The notes beneath the pieces were generated by a model. That model was not told the origin of the DNA. It saw nothing but the letters and a program-made list of their open reading frames with translations, and ran no database searches. 64,000 nt of DNA from Aliihoeflea sp052435735 (lineage in GTDB: Bacteria > Pseudomonadota > Alphaproteobacteria > Rhizobiales > Rhizobiaceae): positions 62,001 to 126,000 of the forward strand of contig JBQVNB010000003.1 of the NCBI GenBank assembly GCA_052435735.1, written 5' to 3'. Below, in pieces: positions 1 through 7,862 of this stretch. The position numbers and the translations under genes are program-made. How positions within the stretch are numbered: the stretch's first letter is position 1; every line of letters starts with the position of its first letter.

Positions 1-485
1 GAGCCGCCGGTGCCTCCATCATCGTCGCAGCCGACCTGATGCCGGAAAAGCTGGCGCTGGCCCGCGAACTCGGCGCCACCCACACGGTCGATCCGCGCGA
101 CGAGGCAGCAATGGAGCACATCAGGACCACCACGCGCGGCGGTGTCGACGTGGCAGTCGAACTCGCCGGCTCCGTGCCTGCCCTCGAATTTGCCTACCGC
201 ATCACCCGGCGGGGCGGAACGACGGTGACCGGCGGGCTCGCCAATCCGGCGAGCCGGGTGTCGATCCAGCAGGTCTCTCTCGTCGCCGAAGAGCGGACGC
301 TCAAGGGCAGCTATATCGGCAGTTGCATCCCCTCGCGCGACATTCCCCGCTACATCGAGATGTTCCGGCGCGGCATCCTGCCGGTGGACAGGCTCATGTC
401 CGGCACCGGGCCGCTCGAAGCCATCAACGAGGCTCTGGACGAGCTCGAAGCTGGCCGGGTCATCCGCTACGTCTTCGTGCCTTGA
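1..485 (+). CDS. Medium-chain (zinc-type) alcohol dehydrogenase, C-terminal part
   Basis: The reading frame is already open at base 3 and ends at a stop at 483-485, so only the C-terminal 160 or so residues are present and the gene is cut by the window edge. The visible part is the end of a Rossmann domain (AAGASIIVAADL, then ELGATHTVDPRDE and GVDVAVELAGS) followed by the closing strands of the catalytic domain. This is the layout of the C-terminal half of MDR dehydrogenases of the class III/aryl-alcohol type. The catalytic zinc ligands would lie upstream and cannot be checked, so substrate is unknown. It converges on the acyl-CoA dehydrogenase gene, 21 bases away. Confidence 0.8.
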   Translation, partial: AAGASIIVAADLMPEKLALARELGATHTVDPRDEAAMEHIRTTTRGGVDVAVELAGSVPALEFAYRITRRGGTTVTGGLANPASRVSIQQVSLVAEERTLKGSYIGSCIPSRDIPRYIEMFRRGILPVDRLMSGTGPLEAINEALDELEAGRVIRYVFVP

Positions 486-506
486 TGCCGGTGATCCGGC
501 ACATAT

Positions 507-1640
507 CTAGCCGGCGAACGATCTCGCGATGATGATCTTCTGGATATCGGAAGTGCCTTCGTAGATCTGGCACACCCGCGCGTCGCGATAGATGCGCTCG
601 AGCGGGAAATCGGCCATGTAGCCATACCCGCCAAAGGTTTGCAGCGCCCCCGAAATGACGCGCTCGGCGGCTTCGGACGCAAACAGCTTCGCGATCGCCG
701 CTTCGGTGAGGCACGGCTCGCCGGCATCCTTCATCCGCGCCGCATTCAGAACGAGCTGGCGTCCGGCTTCGATCTGCGTCCGCATGTCGGCGAGACGGAA
801 GCCGACCGCCTGATGCTCCATCAGCGTCTTGCCGAAAGAGCGACGCTCCGCGGCATAGGCGACCGCGAGATCGAAGGCGGCCTGCGCCATGCCGACCGAT
901 TGGGCGGCGATGCCGATGCGACCCGTCTCGAGGCTCGACAAGGCGATGCGGTAGCCCTCGCCCTCGGCACCGATCCGGTTTTCCTCCGGTATCTCCAGGC
1001 CCTCGAACCGAAGGGAGCAGGTGTCGGAACAGCGCTGGCCAAGCTTTTCTTCGACTTTCGCAACGATATAGCCAGGCGCGTCGGTCGGTGTCAGGAATGC
1101 AGTGATGCCGCCCTTCGGCCCGGCATCTTCCATGCGGGCGAAGAGGATCGTCCAGCCGCCGATCTTTCCCGACGTGATGAATTCCTTCGTGCCGTCGATG
1201 ACGTAGCGGTCGCCCGTCCTTCTGGCGCGGGACTTGAGCGAGCCGGCATCCGAGCCTGCCTCGGCCTCGGTGAGCGCAAAGGCGCCGATGAACGCACCCG
1301 CCGCTGCGGGGCGCAGCACGCGCTCCTTCTGGTCGGCATTGCCGTATCGCTGCAGGATCGCGTTGAACGGTGCATTGTGGACGCTCATGACCGTCGAGAT
1401 GGCGCCGTCACCGGCCGCGATCTCCATCAGCGCGAGCGCATACGACACATAGTCGGCGCCCACGCCGCCATCGGCCTCGGGAACGGTCATGCCCATGAAA
1501 CCGAGCTCGGCAAGGCCCGCAACGATTTCGGACTCGATCGTCTTGTCGCGATCGCGCTGTGCCGCGCCGGGCGCCAAGACCTCGCGCGCAAAGGCTCGCG
1601 CGGTATCGCGGATCATCGTCTGTTCGTCGGTCAGGATCAT
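507..1640 (-). CDS. Acyl-CoA dehydrogenase
   Basis: A 377-residue flavoenzyme of normal family length that oxidises an acyl-CoA to the 2-enoyl-CoA. Family signatures are clear: ALTEAEAGSDAGSLKS for FAD/substrate binding near residues 117-132, the middle beta domain, and QTFGGYGYMADFPLERIYRD near the C-terminus. The YEGTSDIQ segment carries the glutamate that acts as catalytic base in short- and medium-chain members. It lies 10 bases downstream of an enoyl-CoA hydratase gene on the same strand, so the two probably form a two-step beta-oxidation operon for a short or branched acyl-CoA. The exact substrate cannot be read from sequence. Confidence 0.93.
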   Translation of the reverse strand: MILTDEQTMIRDTARAFAREVLAPGAAQRDRDKTIESEIVAGLAELGFMGMTVPEADGGVGADYVSYALALMEIAAGDGAISTVMSVHNAPFNAILQRYGNADQKERVLRPAAAGAFIGAFALTEAEAGSDAGSLKSRARRTGDRYVIDGTKEFITSGKIGGWTILFARMEDAGPKGGITAFLTPTDAPGYIVAKVEEKLGQRCSDTCSLRFEGLEIPEENRIGAEGEGYRIALSSLETGRIGIAAQSVGMAQAAFDLAVAYAAERRSFGKTLMEHQAVGFRLADMRTQIEAGRQLVLNAARMKDAGEPCLTEAAIAKLFASEAAERVISGALQTFGGYGYMADFPLERIYRDARVCQIYEGTSDIQKIIIARSFAG

Positions 1641-1650
1641 CAGACATCTC

Positions 1651-2442
1651 TCATTCGCCGGTAAAATCCGGCTTGCGCTTGGACAGAAAGGCAGTGACGC
1701 CTTCGCGGAAATCCGCCGTTCGCGTGCCCGCCAGAAAGGCCGCGCGTTCGGCTTCGAGATGTTCTGGGAGCGGCCGCTCGAGGGCCTGGTCGGTCAATCG
1801 CTTGAACTGGCCGAATGCCCGTGTCGGTCCACTGGCGACCCGTCCCGCTATCTCGTCGGTCGCAGAATTCAGCTCGCCGGCCGCAACGACGCGGTTGACG
1901 ATGCCCGCGGCAAGCGCCTCGCCGGCATCGAGCGCCTCGCCCAGAAACATCAGTTCCGCCGCCCTCGCCCGCCCGACCTTGCGCGGCAGGAACCACGTCC
2001 CGCCGCAATCCGGCGACGATCCGACCTTGTCGTAGGCGACGACGAAACGCGTACCTTCTTCGGCGATCACCAGATCCGCATTCAGCACCAGCGAAAGCCC
2101 GGCGCCGGCCGCGACGCCCTTCACCGCTGCGATGACCGGCGCATCGATCGCCCTCAGGCGCAGGAGCGCGGGGTGAAGCGCATCGAGAAGGGCGTTGACC
2201 ACTTCGGCCGAGCGGGTGAAATCCGCGCCGAACGCGGCGACGTCGCCGCCCGCAACGAATGCCCTCCCCTCGGCGGCAAGGATGACGACGCGCACGCCGC
2301 CCGCCCGCGCCACATCTTCGACGGCGTCGCGAAACGCCTTGGCAAGCGGCACGTCCAGCGCATTGAGGACGTCGGGTCGGTTGAGGACGAGACGGACGAT
2401 ACCCGCGGCGTCGTTTCGTTCGACCCTTACAAGCTCGCTCAT
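1651..2442 (-). CDS. Enoyl-CoA hydratase/isomerase family protein
   Basis: A 263-residue crotonase-fold protein. It shows the VILAAEGRAFVAGGDVAAF oxyanion-hole segment around residues 55-73 and an AVKGVAAGAGLSLVLNADLVIA segment around 105-125. The position that is glutamate in classical hydratases (GGG.E) is not conserved, so the protein could be an isomerase or another crotonase rather than a strict hydratase. ATG at 2440-2442 is preceded by a good GAGGAAC ribosome-binding site. It is the first gene of a probable operon with the acyl-CoA dehydrogenase gene and is divergent from holA. Confidence 0.88.
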   Translation of the reverse strand: MSELVRVERNDAAGIVRLVLNRPDVLNALDVPLAKAFRDAVEDVARAGGVRVVILAAEGRAFVAGGDVAAFGADFTRSAEVVNALLDALHPALLRLRAIDAPVIAAVKGVAAGAGLSLVLNADLVIAEEGTRFVVAYDKVGSSPDCGGTWFLPRKVGRARAAELMFLGEALDAGEALAAGIVNRVVAAGELNSATDEIAGRVASGPTRAFGQFKRLTDQALERPLPEHLEAERAAFLAGTRTADFREGVTAFLSKRKPDFTGE

Positions 2443-2595
2443 CTGTTCCTCGCTCGATATCCAGGCCGCACAGGCACCGACGAACCTATTCTAGGGAATG
2501 GCGGCCGGGTCAAGCCGCGCGGCCCCGGCAACCGCCGCCCACTCTTGACAGAGGCCGCGATTCTTGGCCCCTAGCGTCAGCAGGAAGCGGGAATT
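2443..2595. promoter_or_regulatory. Divergent promoter region between enoyl-CoA hydratase and holA
   Basis: This 153-base gap separates two divergent genes. On the + strand TTGACA at 2545-2550 is a perfect -35 hexamer; 17 bases further is CCCCTAGCG, a weak -10, followed by the AGGAAG ribosome-binding site before the holA ATG. On the - strand a TTGACC is visible around 2506-2511 with only poor -10 matches. The assignment is inspection only. Confidence 0.4.
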
Positions 2596-3630
2596 ATGGC
2601 ACAGAAAAAGGCCCATGAAGTCGACGGTTGGCTGGCGCGGCCGCAGGGCGCGTTTCCGGTCGTGCTGATCTATGGTCCCGACCGGGGGCTCGTTTCCGAA
2701 CGCGCCACGCTTTACGCGCGCCAGGCCGGGTTTCGGCTCGACGATCCGTTTTCCGTCACACGCCTCGACGCCGGCGAGATCGAATCCGACCCCGGGCGTC
2801 TCATGGACGAGGCCAATACGGTGGCGATGTTCGCCGACCGGCGGCTGATCTGGATCAAGGGCGCCGGCACGCACAAGGCGCTGGGCGCATCGCTGAAGGA
2901 TTTGTGCGCAAGCCCGCCGGAGGCGACGACCATCCTCGTCGAAGGCGGCGACCTGAAGAAGGGCGCACCCGTGCGCGCAGCAGTGGAGCAGGGTTCGGCC
3001 GGAATGGCGCTGCCCTGCTATGTCGACCAGGCGCGGGCGATCGAGGGCGTGATCGACGAGGTCCTGGGAAGGGACGGCATCACCATTGCGCCCGACGCGC
3101 GTCAGGCCCTCAAGGCTTCGCTTGGCGGCGACCGGCTCGCCACCCGATCGGAGATCGAGAAGCTGGCGCTCCATGCCGGTCGCGACGGCCGGATCGAGCT
3201 CGCTCACGTCGCTGAGATCGTCGGCGACGTTTCGGCAAAGTCCCTCGACGACGCGACCGATGCCATTCTGGCAGGCGATGTCGCCGGCTTCGACCGCGCT
3301 TATTCGGGCTGGGTGAATGCGGGGAACGCGCCGTTCCAGCTCGTCTCAGCGGTGATGCGGCAGTTTCAGCAACTCGAGATGCTGCGTGCAGCGGTGGATG
3401 GTGGCGCAAGCGCATCGTCGGCAGTCGCAGCGGTGCGGCCACCAGTATTCTTTAGCCGACGAGACAACGTCGAGAGGGCAGTTCAGAAGTGGACGTCGTC
3501 GTCGATCGCGCGCGGGCTCGAAAGGCTGCAAGCAACGGTTCTTGCCATGCGAACTCGATCGCAGCTCGATGAGCCGACCGCCCGCCAAGCAATGCTGGCA
3601 CTCGCCATCGAGGCCCGGCGCCTGCGATAG
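2596..3630 (+). CDS. holA: DNA polymerase III delta subunit
   Basis: A 344-residue clamp-loader delta subunit, which opens the beta sliding clamp so it can be loaded on DNA. The N-terminus has the expected strand and degenerate P-loop (VVLIYGPDRGLVSERA, residues 22-37), followed by the AAA-like lid and the C-terminal collar domain ending in QAMLALAIEARRLR. The ATG has an AGGAAG site nine bases upstream. The gene converges on parB with a 28-base gap that contains a parS-like site. In many relatives holA follows leuS and lptE; here it follows acyl-CoA genes that face away from it. Confidence 0.92.
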   Translation: MAQKKAHEVDGWLARPQGAFPVVLIYGPDRGLVSERATLYARQAGFRLDDPFSVTRLDAGEIESDPGRLMDEANTVAMFADRRLIWIKGAGTHKALGASLKDLCASPPEATTILVEGGDLKKGAPVRAAVEQGSAGMALPCYVDQARAIEGVIDEVLGRDGITIAPDARQALKASLGGDRLATRSEIEKLALHAGRDGRIELAHVAEIVGDVSAKSLDDATDAILAGDVAGFDRAYSGWVNAGNAPFQLVSAVMRQFQQLEMLRAAVDGGASASSAVAAVRPPVFFSRRDNVERAVQKWTSSSIARGLERLQATVLAMRTRSQLDEPTARQAMLALAIEARRLR

Positions 3631-3640
3631 GCGAGCCGGG

Positions 3641-3656
3641 TGTTTCACGTGAGTCC
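3641..3656. promoter_or_regulatory. parS: parS-like ParB binding site 1
   Basis: TGTTTCACGTGAGTCC matches the conserved parS palindrome TGTTTCACGTGAAACA at its first twelve positions and at one of the last four. It lies in the 28-base gap between the stops of holA and parB, beside the gene for its predicted binding protein. Confidence 0.75.
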
Positions 3657-3658
3657 GG

Positions 3659-4537
3659 TCAGTGACGTTGCAGACGGTGGCAGATCGTGTCGAGTTGCTC
3701 GAGGCTCGAATAGCGTATCTTGATGTCGCCGCCACGCTGGCCGTGCGTGATGGAAACCTTCAGACCCAGCGCATCGGACAACGTCTTTTCGAGCGCGATC
3801 GTGTCGGCATCTTTCTCGGCCGCTGCATGCCGCTCGGCCTTGGCCGATTCCTGTCTGGCAGGCTGCTGCGCCAAGGCCTCCGCTTGTCGCACCGACAAGC
3901 CCTCATCGACAATCCGCCGCGCAAGACCGGCCGGGTCGAGCGCCGTCACCAGCGTGCGCGCATGGCCCGCCGACAGCGAGCCGTCGGTCACCAGCGATCG
4001 GACGTGATCGGGGAGTTTGAGGAGGCGCAACGTGTTTGCAACATGGCTCCGGCTTTTGCCGATGACTTGGCCGAGATCGGCCTGTGTGTACTGGTGCTCA
4101 TCGATAAGCTGCTGATATCCTTGCGCTTCCTCGACCGCATTAAGATCTGCGCGCTGGACGTTTTCAATGATGGCAAGCTCGAGGGCAACCCGATCCGTCA
4201 CGTCCCGAATGACGATCGGTACGGCCGCCAGCCCCGCGCGTTGCGCCGCCCGCCACCGGCGCTCGCCGGCGATGATCTCGTAGTGTCCGTCCGGCATCGT
4301 CCGCACGACGACGGGCTGAACGATCCCATGCTCGCGGATCGACTGGGTCAGATCTTCAAGATCGCTTTCCGCAAAGCTGCGCCGCGGATTGCGCGGGTTG
4401 GGCGACACGTGCTCGATCGGCGCCGAGCGATCCGCACGAACCGACATTTGCTCGGAAGGCGCCGCCGGCCTGTCGAGATCGCCGATGAGCGCGGCCAGGC
4501 CGCGGCCAAGCCGCTTTCGGGACAGATCTTCGTTCAT
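3659..4537 (-). CDS. parB: Chromosome partitioning protein ParB
   Basis: A 292-residue centromere-binding CTPase that loads at parS, spreads on origin-proximal DNA and works with ParA to segregate the origins. The basic N-terminus (RKRLGRGLAALIGD) is the typical ParA-interacting tail. The CTP-binding arginine motif GERRWRAAQ is at residues 91-99. A helix-turn-helix region (QADLGQVIGKSRSHVANTLRLL) follows, then a C-terminal dimerisation domain. It starts 12 bases after the parA stop, and five parS-like sites lie within 37 kb. Confidence 0.97.
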   Translation of the reverse strand: MNEDLSRKRLGRGLAALIGDLDRPAAPSEQMSVRADRSAPIEHVSPNPRNPRRSFAESDLEDLTQSIREHGIVQPVVVRTMPDGHYEIIAGERRWRAAQRAGLAAVPIVIRDVTDRVALELAIIENVQRADLNAVEEAQGYQQLIDEHQYTQADLGQVIGKSRSHVANTLRLLKLPDHVRSLVTDGSLSAGHARTLVTALDPAGLARRIVDEGLSVRQAEALAQQPARQESAKAERHAAAEKDADTIALEKTLSDALGLKVSITHGQRGGDIKIRYSSLEQLDTICHRLQRH

Positions 4538-4549
4538 CTCGCTCTCCCT

Positions 4550-5350
4550 TTAAGCGGCGCGCAATACGCGTTCGCGCCGGATTACTTCCGACGCCAATTG
4601 CAGATAGGCCTGACTGCCGGAACATTTGAGATCGTAGAGGATCGCCGGCTTTCCATAGGACGGCGCCTCGGAGACGCGCACATTGCGAGGGATCACCGTC
4701 TCATAGACCTTGTCACCCATATGGCTTCGCACGTCCTGAACGACCTGATTTGCGAGATTGTTGCGACCGTCGAACATCGTCATCACGATGCCCTGGATCG
4801 TCAGCCGAGGATTGAGGTTAGCCCGAACCTGGTCGACCGTATGCAGCAACTGGCTGAGACCTTCGAGCGCGAAGAATTCACATTGGAGCGGGACCAGCAC
4901 CGAATCGGCTGCGGCCATGGAGTTGAGCGTCAGAAGGTTAAGAGACGGCGGGCAATCGATAAGAATATAGTCGAAGGACCCCGAGCCGCCTTCCGCCGAT
5001 TGGATCGCTTTGCGCAGGCGCAGGGCACGGTCCGGCGCGGACGAGATTTCCATCTCGACTCCGAGAAGGTCGAGCGTTGATGGCACGACCGACAGTCCTG
5101 GAACGGCAGTCTTGACTGCGGATTGCGCGATCGTCGCCTCACCGATCAACAAATCATAGGACGAAATCTCGCGCTCGGCGCGTTCAATACCGAGGCCGGT
5201 GCTCGCATTTCCTTGCGGGTCAAGGTCCACGATCAGTACGCGCTCACCGATTGCAGCGAGAGCGGTCGCGAGATTGATCGCGGTTGTCGTCTTGCCGACA
5301 CCGCCCTTCTGATTTGCCACCGTGATGATCCGTGGCTGCGATCCCACCAT
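4550..5350 (-). CDS. parA: Chromosome partitioning ATPase ParA
   Basis: A 266-residue Walker-type ParA/Soj ATPase that drives separation of ParB-parS complexes. The deviant Walker A motif KGGVGKTTTAINLATALA starts at residue 15, with the signature lysine. Further motifs are VDLDPQGNASTGLG (A') and DYILIDCPPSL (Walker B). The sequence starts almost directly with the ATPase fold, like chromosomal ParA and unlike plasmid ParA proteins with a DNA-binding N-terminal extension. It lies between rsmG (2-base gap) and parB in the standard order. Confidence 0.97.
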   Translation of the reverse strand: MVGSQPRIITVANQKGGVGKTTTAINLATALAAIGERVLIVDLDPQGNASTGLGIERAEREISSYDLLIGEATIAQSAVKTAVPGLSVVPSTLDLLGVEMEISSAPDRALRLRKAIQSAEGGSGSFDYILIDCPPSLNLLTLNSMAAADSVLVPLQCEFFALEGLSQLLHTVDQVRANLNPRLTIQGIVMTMFDGRNNLANQVVQDVRSHMGDKVYETVIPRNVRVSEAPSYGKPAILYDLKCSGSQAYLQLASEVIRRERVLRAA

Positions 5351-5352
5351 GA

Positions 5353-5982
5353 TCAGTGCTCCAGACGCTGAACGTTGGACAATTCCAGAACGCGACTCAT
5401 TGCGTCAACCATGCTCGGATGTTCTATCAGATCGAAGCGCCAATGGTCACGCGCTTCGCGAATTTCCTGTTGGAAATCGCGCCCCTTGGGATAGAGGGCA
5501 CGTGACCTACCGGGTTCGAGCCATGTTTCCGTAAGCTCCAGAAGCTTGACAAGCGGCGCTAGCGCCCGGGCCGACACCAGCGACGGCTGCAGCGCACCAA
5601 CGGCGGCCTCGATCCGTTCGGGTCGAACAGCCAGATCGAGGCCGAGCTCCACGCCTGCGGATCGCAGGAAAGCTGCCTTCTTGCGGTTGCTTTCGACCAA
5701 CGTCGTGACAAGACCGTGCGGCGCCCCGAGGATTGCGATCACAAGACCGGGCAGGCCTCCGCCACTCCCAATGTCAGTCCAGTCCCTCTCGTCGCGTCGA
5801 AAGCGCCACAACTGGGCTGAGTCGACAATATGCCGATCCCAAAAGTCGGTCTGAGACCCCGATGCCGCCAAGTTGATCGAGCGGTTCCAGCGACGGAACA
5901 GCCTCTCGAACTCGACAAGCTGTGCAAAAGTTTCACGTGAAACCTCACCGGCAACCCGGCTCAGTTGATCATACTGCTTCAT
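5353..5982 (-). CDS. rsmG: 16S rRNA (guanine527-N7)-methyltransferase
   Basis: A 209-residue GidB-family enzyme that methylates G527 of 16S rRNA using S-adenosylmethionine. The SAM pocket is visible in DRHIVDSAQL and DIGSGGGLPGLVIAILGAP near residues 70-110. The VSRETF codons near residues 14-19 are spelled by a parS-like site, a situation known from rsmG genes near other bacterial origins. The start overlaps the mnmG stop by four bases. Confidence 0.95.
   Translation of the reverse strand: MKQYDQLSRVAGEVSRETFAQLVEFERLFRRWNRSINLAASGSQTDFWDRHIVDSAQLWRFRRDERDWTDIGSGGGLPGLVIAILGAPHGLVTTLVESNRKKAAFLRSAGVELGLDLAVRPERIEAAVGALQPSLVSARALAPLVKLLELTETWLEPGRSRALYPKGRDFQQEIREARDHWRFDLIEHPSMVDAMSRVLELSNVQRLEH
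5929..5944. promoter_or_regulatory. parS: parS-like ParB binding site 2, inside rsmG
   Basis: AGTTTCACGTGAAACC contains a perfect 14-base palindrome (5930-5943) and matches the parS consensus at 14 of 16 positions. It is the most symmetrical of the five sites in the window. It lies in the 5' part of rsmG and encodes part of VSRET. Confidence 0.9.
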
Positions 5983-7862
5983 GCCGCGACCGTTTTGGGT
6001 GTTCGCTGCAAGTGCGCCAAGAGCAGGGAAAGCCCTGCTGGCGTCATTCCCTCGATGCGGCCCGCTTGCGCGAGGGTAGTGGGCCGGACGGAGCCAAGCT
6101 TGGCCTTCATCTCGTTGGAGAGCCCGAGGATCGCGACGAAATTCATGTCCGGCGGTATAAGAATGTTCTCGTTCTTGCGCAGGTTATCGATGTCGGCGGT
6201 TTGCCGCTGGAGATAGACCGAATAGCCGGCCTCGATTTCGAGGAGGTCACACGTCGTACGGTCGAAGCTCGCCAGATCCGGCCAGACGCGTGTCAGATCT
6301 TCAAACGCGATCGTCGAATGCGCAAGAAGGTCATAGGCGCTCCGAACTTTGCCATCGGCATTGACCGGCAGATCTTTCCTGATTGCCTCAGAGGATGAAA
6401 GCTTTAGTTCGTCAAGTCGAGACTTCAATACCGCCAGTCGCTTGCTGCGCAGGGCGAACATATTCGCCCGCTCGGTGCCCACGACACCGATCTTCAAGCC
6501 AAGCGGCGTAAGTCGCTCATCTGCGTTATCCGCCCGGATCGACAGCCGATATTCAGCGCGGGACGTGAACATGCGATAGGGTTCCGTCACCCCGCGGGTC
6601 GTCAGATCGTCGATCATCACGCCGATATAAGCCTCCGACCGTGACAGCGAGATGAGCGCGGCCCCGCCAGCGCGGTTTGCTGCATTCATACCGGCAAGTA
6701 TGCCCTGCGCCCCGGCTTCCTCGTAACCCGTCGTTCCGTTGATCTGGCCTGCCAGAAACAGGCCTGAGCAGGCTCGCATTTCGAGACTGGACGATAAGTC
6801 CCTGGGGTCGATGTGATCGTACTCGATCGCGTAGCCTGGCTGCACGATCTCGGCGGCGTGCAAGCCCTCCATGGACCGGATGAATTCGACCTGCACGTCC
6901 AGCGGCATCGAGGTCGACACGCCGTTCGGATAGACCAGATCGGACTCCAGCCCTTCCGGCTCCAAAAAGATCTGGTGGCCATCGCGGTCGCCAAACCGAA
7001 CGATCTTGTCCTCGATGGAAGGACAATATCGCGGCCCGACGCCCTCGATCGCCCCGCCATACATTGCGGAGCGGTGAAGATTCTCGCGAATGACCTTATG
7101 TGAGACGTCGTTTGTCCGCGTTATCGCGCACTCGATCTGCGGCGTGGAGATTGATGCGGTCAGCGTGGAGAACGGCGTGGGTTCGGCGTCTGCCGCCTGC
7201 TTATCCAACGCGTCCCAGTCGATGGAAGATCGCTTTAGCCGCGGAGGCGTGCCGGTCTTCAAGCGACCAAGGCGCGCACCAAGGCGGGCAAGCGTCGTTG
7301 CGAGGCCGGTCGTTGCCTGCTCTCCCATGCGGCCGGCTACGGTCTGGTCCGTCCCGATATGAATGAGACCTCGCAGGAACGTGCCGGTCGTCAAAACCAC
7401 CGCTCCACAAGCCACATAGCCTGCCTGTTTTAGATGAGCGCCGGCAAGCTTGTTGTCGCGAACCTCAAGATCGAGCACTTCATCGGCGATGACTGTCAGG
7501 TTCTCCTGCTCCTGAACCAGCTCGGCGATAGCGCGCGCATAGAGCTTGCGATCCGCCTGGGTCCTCGGTCCGCGTACTGCCGGGCCCTTGCTACGGTTCA
7601 GCAAGCGAAACTGAATGCCCGCCCTATCGGCAGCACGACCCATGATCCCATCGAGGGCGTCGATCTCGCGAACGAGCTGGCCCTTTCCCAGGCCCCCGAT
7701 CGCGGGATTGCAAGACATCACTCCCAGATTCTCCGGGCTCAACGTGACCAGTGCCGTTTGCGCACCCATGCGCGCGGCAGCCGCGGCGGCCTCGACACCC
7801 GCATGGCCGCCACCCACCACAATGACATCAAAACGTTGATGCTGCTGTTTCACGTGAGTCAT
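5979..7862 (-). CDS. mnmG: tRNA uridine-5-carboxymethylaminomethyl modification enzyme MnmG
   Basis: A 627-residue FAD- and NADH-dependent enzyme that with MnmE builds the cmnm5 modification at wobble U34 of several tRNAs. The dinucleotide fold VIVVGGGHAGVEAAAAAARMG starts near residue 14. The family motif CNPAIGGLGKG follows near residue 50, and the C-terminal MnmE-binding helical region ends in GLSLLLAHLQRT. Start codons overlap the mnmE stop by four bases, and the first codons (THVKQQ) contain a parS-like site. Confidence 0.97.
   Translation of the reverse strand: MTHVKQQHQRFDVIVVGGGHAGVEAAAAAARMGAQTALVTLSPENLGVMSCNPAIGGLGKGQLVREIDALDGIMGRAADRAGIQFRLLNRSKGPAVRGPRTQADRKLYARAIAELVQEQENLTVIADEVLDLEVRDNKLAGAHLKQAGYVACGAVVLTTGTFLRGLIHIGTDQTVAGRMGEQATTGLATTLARLGARLGRLKTGTPPRLKRSSIDWDALDKQAADAEPTPFSTLTASISTPQIECAITRTNDVSHKVIRENLHRSAMYGGAIEGVGPRYCPSIEDKIVRFGDRDGHQIFLEPEGLESDLVYPNGVSTSMPLDVQVEFIRSMEGLHAAEIVQPGYAIEYDHIDPRDLSSSLEMRACSGLFLAGQINGTTGYEEAGAQGILAGMNAANRAGGAALISLSRSEAYIGVMIDDLTTRGVTEPYRMFTSRAEYRLSIRADNADERLTPLGLKIGVVGTERANMFALRSKRLAVLKSRLDELKLSSSEAIRKDLPVNADGKVRSAYDLLAHSTIAFEDLTRVWPDLASFDRTTCDLLEIEAGYSVYLQRQTADIDNLRKNENILIPPDMNFVAILGLSNEMKAKLGSVRPTTLAQAGRIEGMTPAGLSLLLAHLQRTPKTVAA
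7846..7861. promoter_or_regulatory. parS: parS-like ParB binding site 3, at the mnmG start
   Basis: TGTTTCACGTGAGTCA matches twelve contiguous positions of the parS consensus and 13 of 16 in all. It covers the first codons of mnmG, encoding THVKQ, and reaches the mnmG/mnmE overlap. Confidence 0.75.
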
